Shown piece after piece: positions 35,329-47,355 of a stretch of DNA of 64,000 nt (position 1 is its first letter; every line of letters starts with the position of its first letter). Origin of the DNA: Phoronis australis (taxonomy: Eukaryota > Phoronida > Phoronidae); contig NMRA01000278.1 in NCBI GenBank assembly GCA_002633005.1, positions 112,048-176,047 on the forward strand, read 5' to 3'. Below the pieces are notes generated by a model that was not told the origin of the DNA, searched no databases, and saw only the letters and a program-made list of their open reading frames with translations. The translations under genes were made by a program, and so were the position numbers.

Positions 35329-35484
35329 AGTGGCGGATTTAGAGGGGGGCCAAGGGGGCCATGCCCCCCCTAAAATTCTCCAAGATTCCATTGGGCAGTT
35401 CGGGAGTGCCAATGTCTGACAGGCAAAATCCTTACTAATACTCTGCCCTGGCCCCCCTAACTCAAAGTCCTGGATTCGCCCATG
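35329..35484. mobile_element. MITE-like repeat with GTGGCGGATTTAG-type end
   Basis: The left end AGTGGCGGATTTAGAGGGGG and the reverse complement of the right end (CATGGGCGAATCCAGG, then TTAGGGGGGCCA) are imperfect inverted copies. The length is about 156 bp. It is related by its ends to 9102-9259 and 63791-63916. Confidence 0.55.
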
Positions 35485-38240
35485 AATATTGTTGTTTTTT
35501 AACTATTTCCAGGAGATGTTACAAGTTCACTGCTCAGTTGCTGTTGTTTTCATCTTTGCTACCTCTTTTCAAGAAATAAATCGTAATTACTTTTAAAACT
35601 GTTTCTTTTACAAGAGAAAACTTGCAACCTAACGCGCAAGTACATGCATATAGCATGTGATCCGCCATGTGAACAGTCTGGGTGAAATATTCAAAAAATC
35701 TGTCGAAAAAATGCAAGAAACTTAGAGATTCGATGCGTATAGGAAAAATACAAAACGTATAATGTCTCTTGGGATATTACTTCATGTACGCCACTCTCGG
35801 TACGTTTTGTACATACACATACGTTTGCAGTTCAATTGGTCAATTGTTGCATACAATGAATGACAGGACTTTACATGCCCACATATGGCTCATCGATTTC
35901 CATGAGTTTCTATTATTTATGCTCGGAATATGTCCCGAAAATAATAGGTGCGTCGCAAGCTCCGTTTCCAGAGATACAAAGGAGACCGTGTATAGGCGAT
36001 ATAAGGTCATTTATTATGACTGATAAGGTACAGAAGTATGAGTGTACAAATAACATAAAGATAAAACAATAATCTCTGGAAAGATGGGCAATCAAAAGCG
36101 CCATAAGAGATGTTGAAGACATCTCATGCCCATCCGCAGGGACGCACCAAAAGAAAAGGGAGGAAAAGGAGGTATTGTGTAGATTCGCATACTTACAGAG
36201 GCTGGCAGCCGGATACCAAACCCTAACTCCAGGGGCCAAGGCTGGAGGGGGAGGTACGTTTACCCAAGTGCTGCAACAGCTGCCGGGTGTGAACTCACCC
36301 TGGTGTCGTGGCAGTAACGAACTGAACTATAGTAAGGCTAAAAATACAAACGCAATACATAAAAGACTGAACAAAACAATTAGACAAAGTGGCAAAGTGG
36401 TAAATAGGAAAAACAAGTTACACGGAGTGAAACGAAAGCACCATAAGTAAGATAAGGAAAGAGGTAAATAATGACCCCTCAAACGAACAACAGCACGAAC
36501 TGAAAATGTTACAGAGGCGATGCAGGGCAAGCCCGAAACATAAGAGAAAGTACCTAAGATATGAAAAAAGAGAGGCTAACAGGAACTGAAGTACCAAGGT
36601 GACGAGATAAACAAAATTATTTTTTTCTACTTTGTGTTCAAGTGTTTCACACGAACGCATGCCTCAAATCTTTTTGTTAGAATTAATCAAGTGGTGTCGG
36701 GTCAAGGAACTTTTAGACTCATACTAAAAACTTTGGGAATGCATTGATGTAATGGCTCGCCGGAGAGCGGACCCCTTTGACAGCTGATCGTCTTGTCGGT
36801 TTACAAACAACCGGAACTGAAAAATAGGTACTATACAATTATAACGACAAAAAAGGTTAATCACTGTATAATACCATTTTCTAAACTTTATTCATTTCAG
36901 TAATTGTCTTTTCGACTGAGTCGGCAAAATCTCCCAGGCCCTAGCAGCACTGCGTGAGAATTTCAGCCAAAGCATTAGGGATTTTGTCTTTGCAATGACT
37001 TATATGACCGTTAAAGCAATACGTGGGTCACAGGGTTCACATTGTTTTATGTTACCAAAATTTTAGAATTTCGTATGTATTTAAAATTTCAAATTTTATT
37101 CTGAAAATTCCCCGGCTTCCATAAGGCGACCGTGCTTTTGTTTACATAACGTTCATCGTCAATATGGCAGACCGCGTGCCGCGCGCTGTCTGGCTTGTGA
37201 GTATGGTCGTGTAGTCTCTATATATATAGCTCATTGAAAGTAACTCTCACCACCTGCTGTCGAAGTGCGCATGCACAGACGACCTACAAGAGACCATATT
37301 CAAAGACTTTAAAGGAGTATGCCACCCAAAAAAACAACCTAATTTGTATCAATTTAGATCGAGTAGTTCTACTCGATAACGGCACGTATGGTTGCGTTAC
37401 CTGACACCTGACAGAAGACGGAGGTGTTGAAATTATCCAATGACGTCATTGGTTTCACGAGGAGTCGGTTCAGCAGTTCACAATGCGGGTTACTGCTATC
37501 AGCTTATCGCTTGAATTCATCGTTTAACACCAATAAATCATCAAACTTCGATGTAAAACCCTTAAAAATACACAGAGTTCTTATAAAAACGTGTTGTTTT
37601 ATTTCGTTGTTACGGATTTATTGGTCTTTGGAAACACCGGTGTGACCTACAAAGTTCGGCAGGCCACTCCGTAGCAGGAGTTTGGGGTCTGTTCGGAGAT
37701 AAATTCGAAGTATTTTTCCGTGAGATACAGACAGGAGAACCTAGATCTGTGTTGTTTAGAGTTGTGATTTTTTGAGTTCTAAGCACACAAAACGCTTGTT
37801 ATCCTGGCCAGTGGCTCGGAACCAGATCAGGCCCGTTGCGGACGGACTGAAGACATCACGAACATAAACCAGCCGAAGTTGGAAACTAAACTTCCAGTCA
37901 AGAAAATACTATACTAGTGAGCCAAAGAAGTACGACAGGGCACGTCGTTGTACGTTGGAAATCAGTAATTGAATAATGTGAATGTAAATAAAGATTCCCC
38001 TAACACCTGGCTATGGGATAGAAATCGAGCTGTTTCATTACAGTTTCTGTCAGCAAAGACTGAATTAGCATGAGCTCACACGGCCTTGGTGTCCGGTCAA
38101 TTAGTTTTATTGCACCTAAAGCCGGTAACGCAGTGATTTATTCATTGCTGGCTTCTAAAATCATTTGCACTCACGAATACTCCAAAGACATTACAGATTA
38201 CATCTAATGAAACAGACTTTGTTTCAGTTTTATATAAGTT
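35485..38240. other. No gene recognised (2.7 kb)
   Basis: Frames at 35769-36072, 36175-36450 and 37424-37645 lack recognisable motifs. Some CpG-containing stretches (36230-36300, 37140-37190) could be regulatory or repeat-derived, but there is no support. Confidence 0.3.
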
Positions 38241-38297
38241 GTGGTTAGGGTAAGAATAATTCATTTTGAAACAGAATGCGCAGTTATAAACGTCAAC

Positions 38298-38450
38298 ATG
38301 GCAACTCGCAATCCCGACTTAGAGGAGAGCTCATCCGACGAAGACTTCGCAGGTGGCTCGTTTAGTGTCACAGGCTATCAGTTCGAACCCGAATACTGTG
38401 ATGAAGAAATACTAGAGAGACGCAGTGAAAAAGCTCAGGCAACGGAACGC
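38298..38450 (+). CDS. Candidate first exon of a P2X7-like (YxFEP) protein
   Basis: ATG at 38298 opens MATRNPDLEESSSDEDF, an acidic Ser-rich N-terminus, followed by GYQFEPEY and EEILERRSEKA. This resembles the N-terminal tail of the many invertebrate proteins annotated as P2X purinoceptor 7-like, which continue with a Cys-rich domain on later exons. A possible donor, GC|GTGAAT, is at 38451; otherwise the frame stops at 38462. The Cys-rich exon was not found downstream, and a CR1-like element follows closely. The family assignment rests on short motifs. Confidence 0.4.
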
Positions 38451-38458
38451 GTGAATAG

Positions 38459-38665
38459 TTAATTGATAAGCCGGCATTCGTCAGACACTGTCGACGACTG
38501 CAGGCCACACACATGGAAAAGTTTCAAGGCCTCATATGTGCTATTTACAGCGTACTTTTCATTCTTCACTACCGCGAGCCACTTCCTAAGCACTGCGGAT
38601 TCTCGAGGAAGTCGAAAAAACGATATACCCGCTGTCCTTGCAGACCTGTTCAGCAAAAACACAGC
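38459..38665 (-). pseudogene. Degenerate THAP-domain exon, antisense to the preceding exon
   Basis: After an acceptor-like TTTTTGCTGAACAG the minus strand reads ISFFRLPRESAVLRKWLAVV, EKYAV, KLFHVCGLQ and DECRLIN, then a stop. THAP domains have this order (F.RLP, KWL, a late C-x2-H, then DECR-like text). The final His position is Gln, and a few residues are inserted before DEC. The first Cys pair would be on an upstream exon that I did not find. Confidence 0.5.
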
Positions 38666-38744
38666 CAAGCTTTTAATGGATAACCAAATAGTGTACAACT
38701 TCATATTCCTGACATTTTTCGAGATACACTCTTCATTCTATTCG

Positions 38745-40350
38745 GTAAGTAAGTACATTTAAATAGGTAAAGTAAGTAAAATGTTTATTTTACATCGGTT
38801 TAGAGTAAGTTAAAAGCAAAACAGGAGAACAAGTGCTAGTGACCGATATAAAATGAGAAATAAATATGTAGAAAAGAGGCAGAAGAGCTATGTAAAGAAA
38901 GTGTACAAACATAAATGACTTATCAAGCATCAAAAGACAGTATTTGACAGCGTAGGCACTGTAGGCATTCACAAACTTGGCGTATATGGCAACTTAACTC
39001 ATTAATAAAGGTATTGAGATCTTGGCAACATGTTATACATTCAGGTAACTTGTTCCATAATGATACTCCCTGGTGGTGAATAGAATTAAGCCCACGGGAT
39101 GTAGCGGTAAACCTTGCAACACACTGAGTGTTTTCCTCCGTACCTCGTAGGACAAACCTTTGACAGCAAAACAGTGGAATGGGCAAAGGCCTATTTGGTT
39201 CATATGCATAAAAACAGCCACCGCGAGACATTGTAGCCTTTTAACAAAAAGCGACTGGTGGTCATCGAAAACAAATTTTAAGGCCCGATAATGAAACCTT
39301 TCCATTTTCTGGCTTTCTGAACATCACAAAAGTGCCAAACAAGAGGACAATAATTAAAATATGACCGAATAATTGCATATTGAATCTTCAACTTAGTTTC
39401 TGTATCCAATAAATGAAGCAGGCGGAACAAGATCGAAACAAATTTTGCTGCTTTGGCACAGAGGTTGTCCACATGTTCACATTTACAGATAGTGTGCACA
39501 CGAAACAGTTCAACAGAATTCTCACAATTAATAATATTCGTGCCAAAGTAATGAAATTTTTCGGAATCGCTGAGTGTATCTCTACTAAAAGGGACGGCAT
39601 TGATATTTTAAATATTGGCAAACATATGATTATTGTCAGAGCATCTCTTAGCCTCATTTGCGGAGTTTTTCAGAACAAGTCTGATTTTATCCATAGAGCC
39701 GTCACAGTGTACAAGTGTATTGTCATCTGCGTAATTGTAAAGCTTGTCATCAAGTATATAGAAAACATCATTTATGAAAACAATGAATAACAGGGGACCC
39801 AGGATAGAAATTTGGGACACACCTTCAGAAACAGGGTGCCAATTGCTGTAAACATTTTCACTTTTAACTCTCATTGAACGCTGAGACAAATAGGAGAGTA
39901 GAAAAGAACATGATTTCTGAGAACAACCATAGGCACCAAGTTTCGATACCAGTAAGGCATGGGGAAGGTTGTCGAAAGCTTTTGGCAAATCAGTTAAAAG
40001 GCATTCCGCATATAGCTCGCGGTCCATGACTGATCTGAGATCGTCAGTGAGCCTCAAGAGAACATCTTCACAACCAAAACCTTTCCTAAAGGCACCGAGT
40101 TTTTTGTTTACCATTTCGTCAAATCTTTACACAGAAGTCTTTCAAAAACTTGATTCACAGTGGATAATATACTGACAGGCCTGTAACATGCCATGTCCAA
40201 CTTGTCACCTTTTTTGAAAACAGGAGTTATCTGGCTGAGCTTCAGAGAAGAAGGATATGTGGACAGTTTGATGTAACTATTATAAATAGGGGTGAGGTGA
40301 GTAGCCAGTACGTATGCACCAAAGTTAAAAACCGTAATTGCTGTACTCAC
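38745..40350 (-). mobile_element. CR1-like LINE, 5'-truncated
   Basis: Minus-strand RT motifs: TPVFKKGDKLDMACYRPVSI (about 40220), AFRKGFGCEDVLLRLT (about 40080), LPKAFDNLPHALL (about 39970), ILGPLLFIVFINDVFY (about 39780) and an intact NYADDNT (about 39725), then NYCPLVWHFC (about 39340). These are typical of CR1/L2-type LINEs. Frames are broken after 39608. The 3' end runs into repeated CTTACTTAC at about 38745-38780, which fits the short tandem tails of this group. The endonuclease is missing. Confidence 0.75.
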
Positions 40351-41740
40351 ACTGTGGTTTCAAATTTGTCTCATTGGTGTCACACAGATCACATTTCACG
40401 TGGATTGTTCTTCTCGTTATCTTCTTTGGTTAACCAAAGTCAGCTTGTATACCAACTCCCAAGCCATTCATCTGGACTTGAGACAAAGTGTAGAATGTGA
40501 ACAAGACTCCGTGGCCGAGCATTCTGCACTTGAATCCGGCAGGCGGTCAGGTATCTTTCGTTACAGTGGCTCTTGCAACGTCTAAATTGAACGGTGGCAT
40601 AAGTCGTGACGGTCCTTTTACACATGGGATTTGAAGCCAACGGTGCAGAATAGTGGTGAATTTTTTTACTCTTTGACAAAGGACTCATTCTTAGTCAACA
40701 CCTGTACAAACCTTCTAACCCTCCTCCTAGCGCCAAATCCAAGTTCCACGGTTGCCTATGATTACTACGTGTACAATCACCACTGCATGTTGGGCTATTA
40801 TTGGTTCGCATTCGAGACGTCTCAGGTAAGGCAAAGGCCCGTGATGTCATGGACGGCATGACTGCTAATGAGTGCTCCCAGCTTGAAATATAGGGGGGGG
40901 GGGNCTCTCGGATTTTGGTTTTTCTGAGGCAGGCCTTTTTGCCCGCTTCGCCAAATGGGTGGCTCGTTTGAGCCCCCTGATCCCCATCCCTGCGTGCACG
41001 CATGCTGCTCCATGTCCTTTGCCAGCAGCTGTCATAACCCCGCCTATGTCTGCTGAGCCAGTCATCGATGTGTCACCGACTCTGTGTTCCTCTGATATTC
41101 CTCCTGCCAAAGCTTCTCTATAGTCTTCAGTCGTTGCCGCTTATGCCGCTCGGCTGCCCCTGTGACGGCCGACTCCGTTGACCCTTTGACTTGGTCTCCA
41201 CTGCTTTCTGGTCTTACGTTGCTCCTCTCCTCCATCGTGCACGCTCTGACTGTACCCGGAGCACTCCTGAATGGCACCAGGACAGTGATAGGCTGCTTTT
41301 CAACATTGGATTTTTGCATTTTGATCTCTCATGTACACCGTTCTTCCGAAACGAGAAGCAGCAAATTGGTCACGTCGTTATGAGTTTGTTGTTCTTATCT
41401 TGGGTTTTTGCGTTTCATATTATACTGTTTGCTGATTGCATGGTGTTCAATAAGTACTCTAACTGCGATACGTAGGGGCCTACTTGGAGAAGTAACCACG
41501 CCATTGTGATCGTATTGTTGTCTTGTACGGAGCCTGGCCTTTCGACTTCCGGCATTGAATAGTACTAGTTATATTCTCTAATAAAGCTCCTAGCTAGTCT
41601 TTTATCTTAATTATTGGTGAAGCCTCATTTCAAGAGTGAGCCATGGAGTTGGGGTGTCGACCTAATTCAAATATTCCCACTAATCGATCCGCCATCTCTG
41701 GGCTGGTAGATAAGGTACATGGCGTCAGCACAGCAGCACT
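40351..41740. other. No gene recognised; contains a repeat at 40905-41006
   Basis: A G-run followed by a single N (40904) starts a block shared with 61150-61255. The open frames on both strands between 41062 and 41475 have no recognisable domain. Confidence 0.3.
40905..41006 (+). repeat. Dispersed repeat, copy 1
   Basis: Blocks TTTTTGCCCGCTTCGCCAAA and GTGCACGCATGC, spaced as in 61150-61255 (TTTTTGCCCACTTCGCCAAA, GTGCGCGCATGC). Both copies have the same orientation. The family is not known. Confidence 0.6.
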
Positions 41741-42109
41741 GAACAGTTAGGCTGCAGCCACTACGAACAGTTAGGCTGCTGGCACACTGAACAGTTAGGC
41801 TGCGGCCACACTGAACAGTTAGGCTGCGGCCACAGTGAACAGTTAGGCTGCGGCCACAGTGAACAGTTAGGCTGCGACCACACTGAACAGTTAGGCTGCT
41901 GCCACAGTGAATAATTAGGCTGCGGCCACACTGAACAGTTAGGCTGCGACCACACTGAACAGTTAGGCTGCGACCACACTGAACAGTTAGGCTGCGGCCA
42001 CAGTGAACAGTTAGGCTGCAGCCACACTGAACAGCTAGGCTGCGGCCACACTGAACAGTTAGGCTGCGGCCACAGTGAACAGATAGGCTGCAGCCACACT
42101 GAACAGTTG
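41741..42109. repeat. 24-bp minisatellite, about 15.4 copies
   Basis: The unit is GAACAGTTAGGCTGCG followed by GCCACACT or GCCACAGT. Variants include GACCACACT and TGCCACAGT. Because 24 is a multiple of three, two minus-strand frames stay open across the array as 8-residue repeats. These are by-products of the period and I do not call them genes. Confidence 0.95.
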
Positions 42110-44117
42110 CTGCTGCACGGGGCATCTAGTCCTTAGAATTTATGTACAGGGCTTATGTCAGGTTTGGCAGGTTGTTCGAGGAATTTGTTGAAAGCATATG
42201 CCAGGAAACTGATTTACTTGCGTTTTCGAATGAGGAAAGCCAGGTTTTTTTAGCCGTGACCTACTTTTGATACAAAATGGTGGCTGTCATTTACTTTCAA
42301 CCCTTGTCGCTTGCTGTCCGATTTCAGGTGGCTGTCGGACAGATCAAAACTGCCAAAAAAGTAGCTGGTAAGGGGCATACTACGACCACAATTTCATAAT
42401 TTAGAGAGTGCGAGCATTCTGAATCTGCAGTCGGATATTTCTTAGCGCTCGGAGGGAAGTGGCAACTTTGGGGAGAAAAATGTCAAATTTGGTGTTTTAT
42501 TGGTAATATTTTTGTGTGCCGGGATTTTTTCCGATGTGAATTGACAAATTAAAAATCTGCAGCGTAATTAAGTTTCAGTTATCACAAGTTGTGTTTTGTG
42601 GTTGGAATGCTACAAAACCCCTTGGTTTTTCAGACACTCGATTAGCACGTGAGAAAAGAGCCCATCTCTACCTCGGTGTGCGTCAGCAGCCAAAAGCCTA
42701 GAGTAACTGTGGTGTGCCCCATTAAGATTCACAATTATTTAAGAGACGTAGAACACACATTTCGACTGCTAATAAATTCAACTATTCCCACTAATCGCTG
42801 CGCCACCTGCCTACAGACAGATAAATTACATGACTGCAGTAAACGGCTCACAACTTGAGACTGGACAACAAATGCACATTTCAAATAATTGAAGTATTGG
42901 CACTAATCGCTGCCTACTTGCAGGCCAGTCAGTGGCTCTCGTGTCTTATCACAATGCTTGTAATTCAGATGGCGCTACAACTGATAGAATTCAGTAGTTG
43001 AAGTAGGTGAATAATTCAGTAGCTCAGGGCTGGATAGATTGAGATGGCTTGGGATTAGTTGGATTCAACTAAAATCAACTGATTCAGTTATAAGGTACAT
43101 GTACATGACGTCATCGACGGGCTCTTCAATGTTGAGATGTTTTGGGATTAGTTGGATTCAACTAAACATTTGACAACAGATGGCAACTGACGTGATGACT
43201 GGATACAACTTGTGACATTTGACAACAGACAGCCACACGAGTGCTTGATCAGTTAACATTACTAGGGAATAAGTTAAATTCAGCTAAGCTATATTGAAGG
43301 ATAACAGAGGGCGTGATGGTGAGCGGATGAGCTGAGATAACGTGGGATTAGTGGGTACAACTAATATCACCTAAACAATGTTGATGGACAACAGAGGGCA
43401 TTGTGATGGCAGGTGAAGTTAAGAGAAATTGGTACTAGTTGGGTACAACTAAACATTCGGGCGCGTATGACAGAAATATGTGACATGAACTAAAAAATAT
43501 ATGGGAAAGAAAACAAATGGCCAGACAAAACAATAAATGGTCAATGGAATACGTGACTTTATGAAAACAGTTACTCCCCAGTGGACAATAAATTCTACAT
43601 CTACGTAAAGTAGTGGCAGTAGTTATTTGTAATGCGGTGGTGCCGTCACGTAGTAGCAGTCGTGACTAGGGCGTGAGGTTTTGCAACATGTCCATGTAGT
43701 TTAGTGCCGGCCAAGACTGCGTGTACAGCTAAGGTTGGTAGTATCTCATACAACTTTATGTAAACTTGTCTGTGATTTAAGTTGCTATGAACAAAGAGCA
43801 CTATGTTTTTGTAATTGTATTGTCATAGATAACTCACTCTGCGTGCACAGTAGTGGGTTCTGCATATTTACAGATAGAGGGCCTTTGTAACTTAAAACTG
43901 TATACACGTGAATTTGAAAATATTGCTGTGAACACCAAGCGGTTGTATTGGTTTTTATTATTTTTGTCGACAGATTCCTGGTATAGATGGCTCAGTGTGA
44001 CAATATATATGTTCTGAGCTAGTAAGCATGCACTTTCTATCCTTTAATACAGGCATTGAATGAGCGTCAACCAGTTGTGCATTTTCAATTCTAATTGTCA
44101 GGTGCACTTCGACTGTA
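42110..44117. other. No gene; loose repeat cluster at 43050-43460
   Basis: GGGATTAGTTGGATTCAACT at 43051 and again at 43144, with weaker copies near 43350 and 43430 (GGGTACAACTA). Spacing is irregular, about 90-200 bp. The rest shows nothing recognisable. Confidence 0.45.
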
Positions 44118-44206
44118 TAATTAGTAATCACATCATTTTTTTGACCAAAGTACTGTTAGAAAACGGACAATTGCCGCACAAATAAAGAAGTTCATGTTTA
44201 CGCAAC

Positions 44207-44235
44207 GTTTCGTCTATTCAACAAGACATCATCAA
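44207..44235 (-). ncRNA. Hammerhead-ribozyme-like core, left end of the Penelope insertion
   Basis: The minus strand reads TTGATGA, then TGTC-loop-GAC, then GAAAC. This follows the hammerhead order (CUGAUGA, stem II, GAAA), with the first C replaced by T. Stem II would be only 3-4 bp. Stems I and III were not established. Hammerheads are known in Penelope-like elements; activity here is unproven. Confidence 0.35.
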
Positions 44236-44891
44236 TTCAATGGTTACCCTCTGATTGTTTGAATAGCTGTAAAAGGCACTTCCTTTTAAAAATGAATGAG
44301 GCAGATAAGGTAGCTGTTATTGGAAACGAGAAAAAGAAAGTTTTCTTTTCTCTTGGTTACACCGGGCCAAGCAGTATAAAATTGAAACGTCAATTATCTC
44401 GCCTTATTCATTGCATAGACCCAGCCGTTGAACTGATAGTTGTTTTCAAACCTCTTCGGAAACTTTCCAATATGCTTTGTGAACTGAAATCACCTATCCT
44501 TTTATTAAATAAAAGCAATGTTGTATAAGGTTGAATGTGACAACTGTAAGGAATTCTATATTGGACACACACAGAGACTCCTCTGTGACAGGCTGAAAGA
44601 ACACAACACATCCGACAAAAGTAACATTTATTTGCATTGTATTAGCAACAACCATCAAGCCAATTCAGTCAGTATTAGTGTAAAGAACATGCTAAGGAAT
44701 TACTGTATATCAAAGAGTCATTGGCCATTCAGAATCAGCGTGCTACTGATTCTCTCAATAACATGCAGAGCTCAGTGACCCTGCAACTATGGTGATGATC
44801 CGCTTAATTTCCCTGTATCTCTCACTCTCATTTCATCGCATGGATGTGACCTGAATGGTAATCGACATTTGTTGTCCATATGTACGTATCG

Positions 44892-44919
44892 TTATGATGT
44901 CTTGTTGAATAGACGAAAC
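44892..44919 (+). ncRNA. Hammerhead-ribozyme-like core, right end of the Penelope insertion
   Basis: This is the inverted partner of 44207-44235, with the same TGTC-loop-GAC-GAAAC block. Its CUGAUGA box is more damaged (GTTATGA), so it is likely inactive. Confidence 0.3.
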
Positions 44920-44980
44920 GTCGAGTTAACATGCACTTCTTTATTTGTGCGGCAATTGTCCGTTTTCTAATTAGTAATCA

Positions 44981-47031
44981 GTGCTTTTGCAGATGTTAAA
45001 AATACTGTCACATTTTACGATATTTTGATTTTTGCCTCCCGATTCACTATAACTCCCAGTACGAATTTTTGCAAATGCCCATCTGAATTTCACACATTCT
45101 TATGCCATACCTCATCTAACGCAAAGGAAGAACAAATACAAAAGAAGAGAGGTAACTTGTAAAGGATTTAAAACTGAAGCAACAGAGGCTTACTCGTGAT
45201 CAACGGCGGTAGAAGAAATTATTCGTACCGTTGCTACGAATAATTTATTTATTTCTGTTTCTGTTGACAAATGCTGTTATTATATCCAAAAATTTCAGTT
45301 GATCCATTATTGTTGTTTCATTTACTTATATATATTCTATATTTCGTCAAACAATAGTATCCTTGAGAGGATCTGGATCGCTTCATTTAGTTTCAGATTT
45401 ATTTTCTTCGCTGCTGTCTTCAATTGTTGCATGCATTGCTGATTACTTTGTCAATATAATTCTTTATATCATTTATTTGGTTTTATATTCGACGAACACC
45501 AACGACGTTACAACCTGAGCGACAATCGTGACTCGGAACTGTGACACTTTGTACACTTAGTTTTACTCAAGCAAAATTTGTTTTGGTTACGGTACTGAGC
45601 TGTTTTATTACCGTATCTCAATGTGATCCAAAACATAAAGAGCATACAATTAACAGCAGACGAGAGAAATAAGGGACAATTTGAAATGATGAAATACGGT
45701 TTGACCCAATGGCTTTGTTTCCGCGGGTTAATGAAATGCTGATGGAGTTCAGATCTCGCTGTGCGAGAGGTTTCATGAAATTCCAAATACCACGAGTTGA
45801 AGGGTTATGGTCAATCCTTTTCGTATAATTGCTTTGTTTGTTTTCCTGAAAGCTTTTTCTTGGGGTCAGTGTGTCAGACTTTGGCGAACTTAGTGGGCGC
45901 TTGTTTTTGTTTGATCATTCAGAAATTTTTGATTTGTTAATTTTTAAACGATGAAACAATTCCCTTGATCACGTTCTTGGTGTCCAACATATTCCGTAGA
46001 AAGATGTTCTTTCAGCAACTTTGTGGTCAAGACTTAAAACAAAGATTGAATTGAATTCCAGCTTCTAGGCCTAGTTCGTAGACTACAAATAGTTTTAAAA
46101 CATTGATTTCCATAAAGTATGTACGCACTAGTGTTCGTTAAGTAAGTCCAGTATTCCAACTAAATCGCGTAGCACACTGTTGTAACACTTCGGGTATTTT
46201 CATTGCCCGGCTCAGATTTCCGTCAGAGATGCAGGATTTAGTCATACCAAGGAGATGTACACTCCTTGGTCATACGTCAGTCATGCAAACTCGCTGGTTC
46301 CCTGCGTGCCGCTAGGTGGTAGCCAGCATGGAGGTACCACTTAAAATTTTCCTCTGGAATTTTTTACACCGGCGTTTCTGATTAGCTGGTCGAATTCTTA
46401 ACAGGCAGCGCTTTACGCAAAAAATTAGCATGACTTATGGGGGGAACTGTAAATGTGGTCTGTATACAGACAAATCGGTGCTTAAAGTTCATGTTCAAGG
46501 AATGCAAATCACATAAGTTGTGGTTGCGCCTTTTTGGAGTGCATATTTCTACTGCCGCTGACTTTTGTTTACGTTGCTGTCCTGTATATTCACACCGTAG
46601 GAATGACACACCAGTTAAACCGGCGTGTTTATTGTCGAAGGGGTTTCAGAACCATCCTTATTTTACATGCGTGTGCTTCAAGTACGCGGCTTTTAAATAT
46701 TACTGCAGAAACGAAATAGTTTCCGAAATAGTTTCTGCTACGACACTTGACAATGCTAAAAACGTTCGTTAGTCCGCCATTTTCATCAACCAATGATAAA
46801 GCTCTTGCTATTGCGTAATACCTGCTAGCTGTCTCGGCAGCACGCATGGAACCAACGAGTCATGCCAATTGACTTATCGCCAGGATTATGACTGACGATT
46901 TAATTGACTAATCAGAACGCAGCATTCTTGACACACCTTCGTCCGCGTTTGCAAGCCTCCATTTTACCCGACAAACAACACGTTGTCGTGTAAAACTTAC
47001 TTTAGTCTATGGCTCACGGGCGACAAGAGTA
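44981..47031. other. No gene recognised; 9-bp hairpin at 46246-46270
   Basis: ACCAAGGAG and CTCCTTGGT are separated by 7 nt (ATGTACA) at 46246-46270. Frames on both strands around 46382-46850 have no recognisable domain. Confidence 0.35.
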
Positions 47032-47355
47032 GTGAAACTTTGTTTATACGGCGTATGTAATCCCGATAGCCGTTATGCAGCTCGAGAAGAATATCCCGTC
47101 ATTTTTGGGCATCTCCTAAGCCTAGAAGTGATGTCAAAAGGGCAGCTGAACTTGGCAATGTTGCTTGATTACTCGAAGGTTGAACACAAATATATTTGTT
47201 CCAGGAAACGCACGTTTCAATTTGGTCGCTATACATGTAGTGTAGGCCTACCTGATTTTGACTACGGAGTTTCACTGGTTTGGCCTCCTTTGTATCGGCA
47301 AATGCTGGAGCTCGCCACTAGTGTAGCGGAACTCCCCGGAAACTGTTGTTTTTAA
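47032..47355 (+). pseudogene. Possible THAP-like relic
   Basis: The frame reads KLCLYGVCNPDSRY near its start, then a scrambled centre and HKYICSRKRTF. Some THAP proteins begin with a C-x4-C followed by NSDSR and have a late CSKHF. Here the late motif lacks the His, and the aromatic/Trp core is not recognisable. This is a weak match; it may be chance. Confidence 0.22.

Larger units (their letters stand above)
44131..44967 (+). mobile_element. 5'-truncated Penelope-like element with inverted ends
   Basis: The insertion of 837 bp is bounded by a 13-bp direct repeat. Its outer 76 bp (44157-44232 and 44894-44969, the latter overlapping the duplicated target by 2 nt) are inverted copies with only about four differences. 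Inside, plus-strand frames give the Penelope-type linker (LGYTGPSSIKLKRQLSRLI) and a GIY-YIG endonuclease (LYKVECDNCKEFYIGHTQR, LCDRLKEHN, SNIYLHCISNNH). The RT is absent. Penelope-like elements are known for GIY-YIG domains, variable target duplications and inverted or direct terminal repeats carrying hammerhead motifs. A frame break separates the linker from the endonuclease. Confidence 0.8.
44118..44980. repeat. 13-bp target-site duplication bounding a Penelope-like insertion
   Basis: TAATTAGTAATCA occurs at 44118-44130 and 44968-44980 as a perfect direct repeat on either side of the element. Confidence 0.75.

Noticed and set aside
41667-42125. 152- and 112-codon frames in the 24-bp array
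   Set aside because: The unit length is a multiple of three, so open frames are automatic; there is no start context and no domain.
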